From contig CALMFQ010000029.1 in assembly GCA_937863215.1 (NCBI GenBank), positions 1 to 9,826 on the forward strand: a stretch of DNA of 9,826 bases, given 5' to 3'. Below the pieces are notes generated by a model, which was given only the letters and a program-made list of their open reading frames with translations, did no database searches and was not told the origin of the DNA. Positions 1 to 5,401 of the stretch are shown piece after piece; within the stretch, counting starts at the first letter, position 1; each line of letters begins with the position of its first letter. The position numbers were made by a program, and so were the translations under genes. Origin of the DNA: an uncultured Pseudomonadota bacterium (GTDB taxonomy: Bacteria > Pseudomonadota > Gammaproteobacteria > Burkholderiales > SCOH01).

Positions 1-708
1 GTCGACAATCAATTTCAGTTCGTGCAGGCACTCGAAATAAGCCATTTCCGGAGCGTAGCCGGCTTCGGTCAGGGTTTCGAAGCCCATTTTCACCAGTTCA
101 ACCGCGCCACCGCACAGAACGGCCTGTTCGCCGAACAGATCGGTTTCGGTTTCTTCGCGGAAGTTGGTTTCGATTACGCCACCTTTGGTGCCGCCGTTGG
201 CTGCTGCGTACGACAGGGCGATGTCGCGGGCTTTGCCGGACTTGTCCTGGTAAACCGCGATCAGCGACGGAACGCCGCCGCCTTTTTTGTATTCGGAGCG
301 CACGGTGTGGCCCGGACCTTTCGGGGCAACCATGATTACGTCCAGGTCGGCGCGCGGCACGATCTGGTTGTAATGGATGTTGAAGCCGTGAGCGAATGCC
401 AGAACTGCGCCTTGCCGGATATTCGGCTCAACGTCGCGTTTGTAGACTTCCGGTTGCGATTCGTCCGGCAACAGGATCATCACCACGTCGGCAGCTTTGA
501 CTGCTTCGGCAACTTCAGCCACTTTCAGGCCGGCGCCTTCGGCTTTGGCCCACGAAGCGCCATCGCGGCGCAGGCCGATGGTGACGTTGACGCCTGAATC
601 GCGCAGATTTTGTGCGTGGGCATGGCCTTGCGAGCCATAACCAACGATAGTGACGTTTTTGCCTTTGATCAGCGACAGGTCAGCATCTTTGTCGTAAAAA
701 ACTTTCAT
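1..708 (-). CDS. ilvC: Ketol-acid reductoisomerase (class I), 3' part missing
   Basis: The product uses NADPH to isomerise and reduce 2-acetolactate or 2-aceto-2-hydroxybutyrate in the second step of valine/isoleucine synthesis. The N-terminal 236 residues are present; the family is about 338 residues long, so roughly 100 C-terminal residues lie beyond the window edge. The protein opens MKVFYDKDADLSLIKGKNV. The Rossmann motif GYGSQG is at residues 23-28 and the catalytic-region histidine is H107 in AFAHGFN. The Mg ligands fall at the family positions D190 and E194 (ETDLFGEQ) and at E226 and E230 (FECLHE). The ATG at 708 has an AGGAG ribosome site about 5 nt upstream. It is the third gene of an ilvB-ilvN-ilvC operon, separated from ilvN by 82 nt that hold a hairpin. 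The identification is secure. Confidence 0.97.
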   Translation of the reverse strand, partial: MKVFYDKDADLSLIKGKNVTIVGYGSQGHAHAQNLRDSGVNVTIGLRRDGASWAKAEGAGLKVAEVAEAVKAADVVMILLPDESQPEVYKRDVEPNIRQGAVLAFAHGFNIHYNQIVPRADLDVIMVAPKGPGHTVRSEYKKGGGVPSLIAVYQDKSGKARDIALSYAAANGGTKGGVIETNFREETETDLFGEQAVLCGGAVELVKMGFETLTEAGYAPEMAYFECLHELKLIVD

Positions 709-740
709 TTGAACTCCTAAGGACAAGTGAGGTGTGAGGT

Positions 741-772
741 TAAAACGCAAACAGCGGGAGTGTTTCCCGCTG
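741..772 (-). terminator. Hairpin plus T-rich tail between ilvN and ilvC
   Basis: On the minus strand an 8-bp perfect stem (CAGCGGGA / TCCCGCTG, 752-772, 5-nt loop) is followed by a T-rich but interrupted tail (tttgcgtttt). A further outer pairing, agtgagg (726-732) with cctcact (786-792), could enclose it. It may be a leaky terminator or an mRNA-processing element that sets the ilvC to ilvBN ratio. The T-run is poor, so full termination is unlikely. Confidence 0.35.
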
Positions 773-790
773 CCTGCGGCTCTTGCCTCA

Positions 791-1282
791 CTAGATTTTC
801 AGAATACGCTCGCCACGGCCGATGCCGGAGGCGCCAGTACGTACGGTTTCCAGAATCACGCTGCGATCGACGGCCTGGATGAAAGCATCCAGCTTGGCGC
901 CGGGGCCGGTCAGTTCGATGGTGTAGGTCTTTTCGGTGACGTCGATGATGCGGCCGCGGAAAATGTCCGCCATCCGTTTCATCTCTTCACGTTCCTTGCC
1001 GGTCGCGCGTACCTTGATCAGCATCAGTTCGCGTTCGATGTGCTCGGCTTCGTGCAGGTCGATAACCTTGACCACTTCGATCAGCTTGTTCAGTTGCTTG
1101 GTGATCTGTTCGATGATGTCGTCCGAGCCGGAGGTGACAATGGTCATCCGCGACAGGGTCGGATCTTCGGTCGGTGCCACCGACAGGGATTCGATGTTGT
1201 ACCCGCGAGCGGAGAACAACCCGGCAACCCGGGACAAGGCGCCCGCTTCGTTTTCGATCAGGATCGAGAGAATGTGTCGCAT
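791..1282 (-). CDS. ilvN: Acetolactate synthase small (regulatory) subunit
   Basis: This is the regulatory subunit of acetohydroxyacid synthase (also called ilvH). It activates the catalytic subunit and confers valine feedback inhibition. From the chosen start the protein is 163 residues, the usual size, and opens MRHILSILIENEAGALSRV. An ACT domain covers about residues 4-78. N11, G14, S17 and N29, at positions tied to valine binding or resistance in E. coli IlvH, are all present, so feedback control is probably intact. A second conserved domain follows from about residue 80. An ATG three codons upstream (1291) is also in frame, but AAGG lies only 1 nt before it. The same AAGG lies 10 nt before the ATG at 1282, which also matches the family N-terminus. 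The gene starts 12 nt after the ilvB stop, so the two are probably translationally coupled. Confidence 0.95.
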   Translation of the reverse strand: MRHILSILIENEAGALSRVAGLFSARGYNIESLSVAPTEDPTLSRMTIVTSGSDDIIEQITKQLNKLIEVVKVIDLHEAEHIERELMLIKVRATGKEREEMKRMADIFRGRIIDVTEKTYTIELTGPGAKLDAFIQAVDRSVILETVRTGASGIGRGERILKI

Positions 1283-1294
1283 GCTGTCCATACC

Positions 1295-3055
1295 TTAACT
1301 GAGATTGCCGTAATCGCGTTCTTTGAGGGTCGGCGTCTGCTGCAGGTGACGCATGTGCGGCGGCAAAGCCATCTGGTTCAGGCCTTTGCCATTGCCAACC
1401 ATCGGGAATACGTTGGTTTTCGGATCAATCATGAAGTCCATGAACACCAGGCGGTCTTTCAGTGCCAGCGCTTCGCGCAGCGCGCCCTCGACATCTGCCG
1501 GATTGCTGATACGCATGCCGACGTGACCATAGGCTTCGGCCAGCTTGACGAAATCGGGCAGTGCATCGACGTAGGATTCAGCGTAGCGATTCTCGTAGAA
1601 CATTTCCTGCCACTGGCGCACCATGCCCAGATAGCCGTTGTTCAGGTTTACGATCTTGACCGGCGTGTGGTACTGCTTGGCGGTCGAGAGTTCCTGAATG
1701 TTCATCTGGATCGATGCTTCGCCGGTGATGCAGACTACATCCAGTTCCGGGTTGGCCAGTTTTGCGCCCATGGCGTACGGCAGGCCGACACCCATGGTGC
1801 CGAGACCGCCGGAGTTGATCCATTGACGCGGGCGCTTGAATTTGTAGTATTGCGCGGCAAACATCTGATGCTGGCCAACGTCGGAAGTAATGATTGCGTC
1901 GCCGTTGGTCAGTTTGTGCAGGGTTTCCACCACGAATTGCGGCTTGATGATGTCGCTCGGCTGGTCGTAGCGCAGACTGTTCGGTGCGCGCCATTCTTCG
2001 ATCTGCTTCCACCAGGTCTGGAGTGCATCGGCGTCCGGGCGTTCCGGCGTCGTGCGCAATAGTGCCAGCATTTCTTCCAGAACGTCGCGGCAGTTGCCAA
2101 CGATAGGTACGTCAACCTTGACGCGCTTGGCGATCGACGAAGGGTCAACGTCGATGTGAATGATCTTCTTCGGCGATGCGAGGAAATGATTCGGCATCGA
2201 GATCACGCGGTCATCAAAGCGCGCACCGATCGCAATCAGCACGTCACAGTACTGCATTGCCAGATTGGCTTCATAAGTGCCGTGCATGCCAAGCATGCCG
2301 ATGAATTTCGGATCGTCGCCCGGATAGGCGCCCAGGCCCATCAAGGTGTTGGTGCAGGGGAAGTCCAGCGTGCGTACCAGTTCGGTCACCTGTGCGCTGG
2401 CGTCGGACAGCACAGCGCCGCCGCCGACGTAGATCAGTGGGCGCTTGGCTTCGCTGATCAGTTGTACCGCTTTCTTGATCTGGCCCGGATGGCCCTTGTT
2501 GATCGGCGTGTATGAGCGCATGCTGACACTGTTCGGATAGCTGAATTCAGCTTTCTTTTGTGTCACATCCTTGGGGATATCGATTACCACCGGGCCGGGA
2601 CGGCCGGTTGTCGCGATGTAGAACGCCTTTTTGAAAGTGTCGGCCAATTCGCTGACGTCTTTCACCAGGAAGTTGTGCTTTACACACGGACGGGTAATGC
2701 CGACCATGTCCACTTCCTGGAATGCGTCCAGGCCGATTGCCGGCGTTGCTACCTGTCCCGAGATCACGATCATCGGGATCGAATCCAGGTGGGCGGTGGC
2801 AATGCCGGTGATGGCGTTGGTCGCGCCAGGGCCGGAGGTTACCAGCGCGACGCCTATTTTGTTGCTGGAGCGCGAATAGGCATCGGCGGCGTGAACCGCA
2901 GCCTGCTCGTGGCGCACCAGGATGTGCTTGAATTTGTCTTGCTTGAAAATTGCGTCGTAAATTTCCAACACCGCGCCGCCAGGATAGCCGAATACGTATT
3001 CAACGCCTTCTTCGGCCAGGCAGCGCGCTACTATTTCTGCGCCTGTTAGTTCCAT
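1295..3055 (-). CDS. ilvB: Acetolactate synthase large (catalytic) subunit
   Basis: This thiamine-diphosphate- and FAD-dependent enzyme condenses two pyruvates, or pyruvate and 2-oxobutyrate, in the first committed step of branched-chain amino acid synthesis. It is 586 residues, normal for the family. The catalytic glutamate is E50 in LVRHEQAAVHAADAY. The central FAD-binding domain includes GGGAV (211-215) and IGARFDDRV (276-284). The C-terminal ThDP domain has GEAS (445-448) followed by LNN (471-473). The common form of that motif is GDG or GEG, so alanine at 447 is a small variation. The frame is open for 55 more codons upstream, but the ATG at 3055 has GAAGG about 7 nt upstream and gives the family N-terminus MELTGAEIV. 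The gene is expected to lead the ilvB-ilvN-ilvC transcript. Whether to call it ilvB, ilvI or ilvG cannot be settled from sequence alone. Confidence 0.96.
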   Translation of the reverse strand: MELTGAEIVARCLAEEGVEYVFGYPGGAVLEIYDAIFKQDKFKHILVRHEQAAVHAADAYSRSSNKIGVALVTSGPGATNAITGIATAHLDSIPMIVISGQVATPAIGLDAFQEVDMVGITRPCVKHNFLVKDVSELADTFKKAFYIATTGRPGPVVIDIPKDVTQKKAEFSYPNSVSMRSYTPINKGHPGQIKKAVQLISEAKRPLIYVGGGAVLSDASAQVTELVRTLDFPCTNTLMGLGAYPGDDPKFIGMLGMHGTYEANLAMQYCDVLIAIGARFDDRVISMPNHFLASPKKIIHIDVDPSSIAKRVKVDVPIVGNCRDVLEEMLALLRTTPERPDADALQTWWKQIEEWRAPNSLRYDQPSDIIKPQFVVETLHKLTNGDAIITSDVGQHQMFAAQYYKFKRPRQWINSGGLGTMGVGLPYAMGAKLANPELDVVCITGEASIQMNIQELSTAKQYHTPVKIVNLNNGYLGMVRQWQEMFYENRYAESYVDALPDFVKLAEAYGHVGMRISNPADVEGALREALALKDRLVFMDFMIDPKTNVFPMVGNGKGLNQMALPPHMRHLQQTPTLKERDYGNLS

Positions 3056-3339
3056 GTCAAACCTTCGAATATTTGCCAAGTTGGATGAGTGCGAACTAAA
3101 TCGTCCGGATCGCCCAGCCGCGCAAGCGGCCTTTTCACCGGGCCGGGCAACACTTGCAGATTGCTCCGGCAGGAAAATGAAGGACGATCCCTTAACTGTC
3201 TCCCGGACAAACTTTGACAATCGCGGGAGCGGAACAGGCTCAGTTACTGTTGGTAAACTCAGCTGTCGATTGCCCGGCGCTGATTGTTCGTCAGGTCGGG
3301 CAAGAGGTAATCCGATCGTTGGTGAACGAGCGTAAAAAC

Positions 3340-3360
3340 CTGTTTAAGAACCTTAAACAG
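3340..3360 (-). promoter_or_regulatory. Perfect 9-bp inverted repeat in the ilvB leader
   Basis: The arms CTGTTTAAG and CTTAAACAG are perfectly complementary with a 3-nt loop. Read toward ilvB, the repeat is followed by GGTTTTTA, so it could act as an AT-rich attenuator or terminator hairpin. As DNA it contains TTAAG-N3-CTTAA, a T-N11-A shape compatible with a LysR-type operator, and it overlaps the candidate ilvB -10 box. The symmetry is plain; its function is not shown. Confidence 0.45.
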
Positions 3361-3386
3361 TAATGGATTCCGATGGCCCCGGTCAA
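3357..3386 (-). promoter_or_regulatory. Candidate sigma-70 promoter for ilvBNC
   Basis: On the minus strand TTGACC (3386-3381) is followed after 18 nt by TACTGT (3362-3357). The -35 box is good and the -10 box is weak. The predicted transcript would have a leader of about 300 nt before ilvB and begin inside the 9-bp-arm palindrome. Other promoters in the leader are possible. Confidence 0.3.
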
Positions 3387-3402
3387 GTTTTTCCGCCCAT
3401 AT

Positions 3403-3432
3403 TTGGAGCTGTGGCAGCCTTTTTGATAACAT
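3403..3432 (+). promoter_or_regulatory. Candidate extended -10 promoter for the sigma operon
   Basis: TTGGAG (3403-3408) is followed after 18 nt by TAACAT (3427-3432), which is preceded by TGA, giving an extended -10 element. Transcription would begin near 3439, about 65-80 nt before the coding region. An 8-bp inverted repeat (CCGCCCAT / ATGGGCGG) flanks it. I found no clear ECF-type -35/-10 pair close to the gene, so autoregulation is not supported. Confidence 0.35.
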
Positions 3433-3521
3433 GCGGCCCAGATTTGACCGAATGGGCGGTTGAATTCCGGGTTTTTGATTCTGGGTTTGTGTGGAGTTAG
3501 CGTCTGGCTACTTATCAGGAA

Positions 3522-4076
3522 ATGTCGGCATTTCTGGCTGAGGTCGATCGGCGTGCCTTCAAGTACGCCGTTTACGCCCTGCGCGACGAGGACGCTGCGC
3601 TCGACGTAGTGCAGGATTCGATGCTCAAGCTGGCCGAGCGTTACAGCGACAAACCGGTGGACGAACTGCCGGCGCTGTTTCAGCGCATCCTGCAGAACCG
3701 CATCCGGGACTATTTTCGCCGCCAGAAAGTGCGTTCGATCTGGACCACGCTGCTGTCATCGCTTACGCCTGGCGAAGATCAGGAAAGTGAAATCGATCCG
3801 CTGGAAATGATCGATGTTTCCGCCCTGCACGACGGTGCGCCGGTTCCGCCCGATGAACAAATGGGCCGCGAGCAGGTCATAAAGATTATCGAAGAAGGCC
3901 TGGAAAAGTTGCCGGCACGTCAACGGGAAGCCTTCCTGCTGCGTTATTGGGAAGATATGGATGTGGCCGAGACGGCTGCAGCGATGGGTTGCTCTGAAGG
4001 GAGTGTCAAAACACACTGCTCGCGCGCCACGCACGCGTTGGCAGAATGGCTAAAACAGAAAGGGGTCGAGCGATGA
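3522..4076 (+). CDS. ECF-type RNA polymerase sigma factor
   Basis: This is a sigma-70 family protein of 184 residues with only regions 2 and 4, as in ECF sigma factors. Region 2 spans about residues 9-71, including DVVQDSMLKLAERY and the promoter-melting segment NRIRDYFRRQKVR. An acidic linker occupies about 84-113. Region 4 spans about 118-172, with LPARQREAFLLRYWEDMDVAETAAAMGCSEGSVKTHCSRA holding a helix-turn-helix. It should direct core polymerase to its own promoter set. The listed ATG at 3522 has AGGA only 1 nt upstream. A CTG at 3504 in the same frame has GGAG exactly 7 nt upstream and adds six residues (ATYQE after the initiator), so the true start may be there. The stop overlaps the next gene's ATG (ATGA), suggesting coupled translation. 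Its neighbour encodes a membrane protein that could act as an anti-sigma factor (inference). Confidence 0.9.
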   Translation: MSAFLAEVDRRAFKYAVYALRDEDAALDVVQDSMLKLAERYSDKPVDELPALFQRILQNRIRDYFRRQKVRSIWTTLLSSLTPGEDQESEIDPLEMIDVSALHDGAPVPPDEQMGREQVIKIIEEGLEKLPARQREAFLLRYWEDMDVAETAAAMGCSEGSVKTHCSRATHALAEWLKQKGVER

Positions 4077-4441
4077 ACGAGAAGGAATTCGGCCGCAGGA
4101 TCAGCAATGAATTGAATGCCGGTCTGGCCCGGCTTGATGGTAAAGTGGGCAGCCGCCTGGAACTGGCCCGGCGCGAGGCATTGGCCGCCATGGGCGGCCC
4201 GGCGAAGCGTAGCGTTACTACTCTGGCAGTGGCGGGTGGCTGGCTGGGCCGGCTGGATGGCGGGCATTTGCGGCATCTGGCGTCGGGGCTGGCGTTGCTG
4301 GCGTGTCTGGGTGGGGCGTATTTCTGGCTGACCAATGCCAGCGATGTGTCCGATGACGATGTGGATGCGATTCTGCTCGCCGACGATTTGCCGCCGCAGG
4401 CGTATGTGGATCATCAATTTGATAAATGGTTAAACCGTTAA
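4073..4441 (+). CDS. DUF3619-family single-pass membrane protein
   Basis: The product is 122 residues with no assigned function. Residues 1-65 are basic and amphipathic (EFGRRISNELNAGLARLDGKVGSRLELARREAL). One transmembrane helix covers about 68-87 (HLASGLALLACLGGAYFWL). A short acidic tail follows (DVSDDDVDAILLADDLPPQAYVDHQFDKWL). Positive residues before the helix predict an N-terminus-in orientation. The start codon overlaps the sigma stop (ATGA), and the last 16 nt overlap the next gene. The family assignment rests on my recognition of the pattern and its position after the sigma gene in betaproteobacteria. A role as a membrane anti-sigma factor would fit the topology and coupling, but no ZAS zinc motif or known anti-sigma domain is visible, so this is inference only. 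Confidence 0.8.
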   Translation: MNEKEFGRRISNELNAGLARLDGKVGSRLELARREALAAMGGPAKRSVTTLAVAGGWLGRLDGGHLRHLASGLALLACLGGAYFWLTNASDVSDDDVDAILLADDLPPQAYVDHQFDKWLNR

Positions 4442-4893
4442 TAGTTTGTCTGTGCCTGTTTTTGCTACGCTCGGCCCATGCTGCCGATGTGGCCGGAGCA
4501 GAGCCCAAGTGGATGCAGCTCGCTCCCCAGCAGCGCCAGGTTCTGGCGCCGCTGGCGGCTGAGTGGGATGGTTTTCCGGATATCCAGCGCCATAGATTGC
4601 TTGGCGTGGCAAAAAAATACGCGTCGATGACGCCGCTGCAGCAGCAGCGCATACAGTCGCGCCTGCAGGAGTGGGCCAGACTGACTCCCGAGCAGCGCAA
4701 GCTGGCCCGCCAGAATTTCCGTCAATTGAATGAATTGCCGCAGGACGAGCGTCAGGCGGTGAAATCCAAGATCCAGCAGCAGGCTCAGGGGGGCGGCGGC
4801 TCTCCGGTTGCGCCTGCGTTGGTCGTTCCGCCGCTGGTAGCGCCGCGAGCCGCTCCGGCGGCTGCGCCGCAGCGTGTGGAGCCGAAACAATGA
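4426..4893 (+). CDS. DUF3106-family exported helical-repeat protein
   Basis: The product is 155 residues of unknown function. A short signal peptide (MVKPLIVCLCLFLLRSAHA, cleavage near residue 19 or 20) predicts export to the periplasm. The mature part, residues 32-121, is built of five consecutive 18-residue units beginning LAPQQR (32), FPDIQR (50), MTPLQQ (68), LTPEQR (86) and LPQDER (104). Each looks like a helix N-cap followed by a helix, with an aromatic near unit position 16 in the first three. The tail (122-155) is Gly/Pro/Ala-rich and probably disordered. The LTPEQR-type motif recalls the LTxxQ motif of Spy/CpxP/ZraP-like periplasmic proteins, but homology is not shown. The gene overlaps its predecessor by 16 nt and has no clear ribosome site of its own, implying coupled translation; its stop overlaps the next ATG. 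Confidence 0.82.
   Translation: MVKPLIVCLCLFLLRSAHAADVAGAEPKWMQLAPQQRQVLAPLAAEWDGFPDIQRHRLLGVAKKYASMTPLQQQRIQSRLQEWARLTPEQRKLARQNFRQLNELPQDERQAVKSKIQQQAQGGGGSPVAPALVVPPLVAPRAAPAAAPQRVEPKQ
4519..4788 (+). repeat. Five 54-bp coding repeats (18-residue units)
   Basis: Five in-register units inside the DUF3106 gene encode residues 32-49, 50-67, 68-85, 86-103 and 104-121. Shared features are a hydrophobic residue at unit position 1 (L,F,M,L,L), Pro or a polar residue at 3, Gln/Glu at 5, Arg/Gln at 6, an aliphatic or Ala at 9 and a bulky residue near 16. The repeat is a protein-level pattern; the DNA has diverged. Confidence 0.7.
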
Positions 4894-5369
4894 ATGCTCC
4901 GCCGATGTGGCGGCGCGCCCTTTGTCTGGTGTATGAGTCGCTGCTGCAGCTTGCCCTGCTGATGGTAGCCGGGTTTGTGTTTTATCCGGTCGGCAAGTTG
5001 TTGCCGGTCGATGCTGCACGTCACTTCCAGTCACTGTTCCTGTTGCTGGTGCTGGGTAGCTATTTTGGCTGGTGCTGGCTCAAGGCGGGCCAAACGCTGG
5101 CGATGAAAACCTGGAAGATTCGTCTGGTCGGTGCGGATGGGGCTGCTGTCAGCGCCAAGGCGGCGGCTTTGCGCTTTTTTTTCGGTCTGGCCATTTATCT
5201 GCCGCTGACGGCAACTGCGGTATGGGCGCATTTTCAGCGTGCTGCTGCGATGCCATGGCTGGCGGCCTGTAGCGCCGTGTTTCTTCTGGCGTGGGGATGG
5301 CCGTTGCTGGATCGTGAGCGTCAATTCCTGCATGACCGGCTGGCCGGTACCCGCCTGATCAACGCCTGA
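4890..5369 (+). CDS. RDD-family integral membrane protein
   Basis: The product is 159 residues with about four hydrophobic segments (roughly 11-33, 46-64, 94-114 and 122-140). RDD-family signatures are visible: arginines R8/R9 at the start of the first helix, then GQTLAMKTWKIRLV (67-80) and the C-terminal LLDRERQFLHDRLAGTRLI. The acidic position of helix 1 is glutamate (YE, 15-16) rather than the eponymous aspartate. RDD proteins are a poorly defined group; some have been linked to ion transport, but substrate cannot be inferred. The ATG overlaps the DUF3106 stop (ATGA), making it the last of four coupled genes. A terminator hairpin begins on its final codons. Confidence 0.85.
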   Translation: MNAPPMWRRALCLVYESLLQLALLMVAGFVFYPVGKLLPVDAARHFQSLFLLLVLGSYFGWCWLKAGQTLAMKTWKIRLVGADGAAVSAKAAALRFFFGLAIYLPLTATAVWAHFQRAAAMPWLAACSAVFLLAWGWPLLDRERQFLHDRLAGTRLINA

Positions 5370-5384
5370 GTTTCAGGCTTCTTT
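5364..5384 (+). terminator. Small intrinsic terminator of the sigma operon
   Basis: The arms GCCTGA (5364-5369) and TCAGGC (5373-5378) form a 6-bp stem with a 3-nt loop, followed by TTCTTT. The stem includes the RDD gene's TGA stop codon. It lies between convergent operons (lptG ends at 5402) and has a T-tail only on the plus strand. Confidence 0.5.
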
Positions 5385-5401
5385 GCGTCGCTGCCCTGCG
5401 G

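Larger units (their letters stand above)
3056..3521. other. Divergent ilvB / sigma-factor intergenic region
   Basis: About 460 bp separate two divergent operons and I see no convincing gene in them. An open frame on each strand crosses parts of the region without family resemblance or a ribosome site. No branched-chain-rich leader peptide is visible: there is no ATG on the ilvB strand between 3056 and 3360. The region holds candidate promoters for both directions, a perfect 9-bp-arm hairpin (3340-3360), an 8-bp inverted repeat (3393-3400 with 3452-3459), an 11-bp imperfect direct repeat (3464-3488), a 6-bp inverted repeat (ctcccg 3200-3205, cgggag 3224-3229) and a GC-rich hairpin around 3117-3132. 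Confidence 0.6.

Noticed and set aside
22..597. 191-codon plus-strand open frame opposite ilvC
   Set aside because: It is antisense to conserved ilvC and is rich in Phe/Gly/Ala without family resemblance.
734..2062. 442-codon plus-strand open frame opposite ilvN and ilvB
   Set aside because: It is antisense to two clearly conserved genes, crosses both, and its translation has no recognisable domain; it arises from codon bias of the true frame.
3117..3136. GC hairpin followed by cttttc on the plus strand, as a terminator
   Set aside because: No plus-strand transcript is expected there; the stem is 5 bp and the T-run short.
3056..3220. 55-codon N-terminal extension of ilvB
   Set aside because: It lacks family similarity, while the ATG at 3055 has a well-spaced GAAGG and gives the standard N-terminus.
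3231..3257. ECF-like GGAAC...GTAAA promoter pair for sigma autoregulation
   Set aside because: The -10 match is poor and it lies about 270 nt from the gene, so it does not support autoregulation.
3054..3335. 93-codon plus-strand open frame in the intergenic region
   Set aside because: It starts inside the ilvB start codon region, has no ribosome site and no recognisable features.
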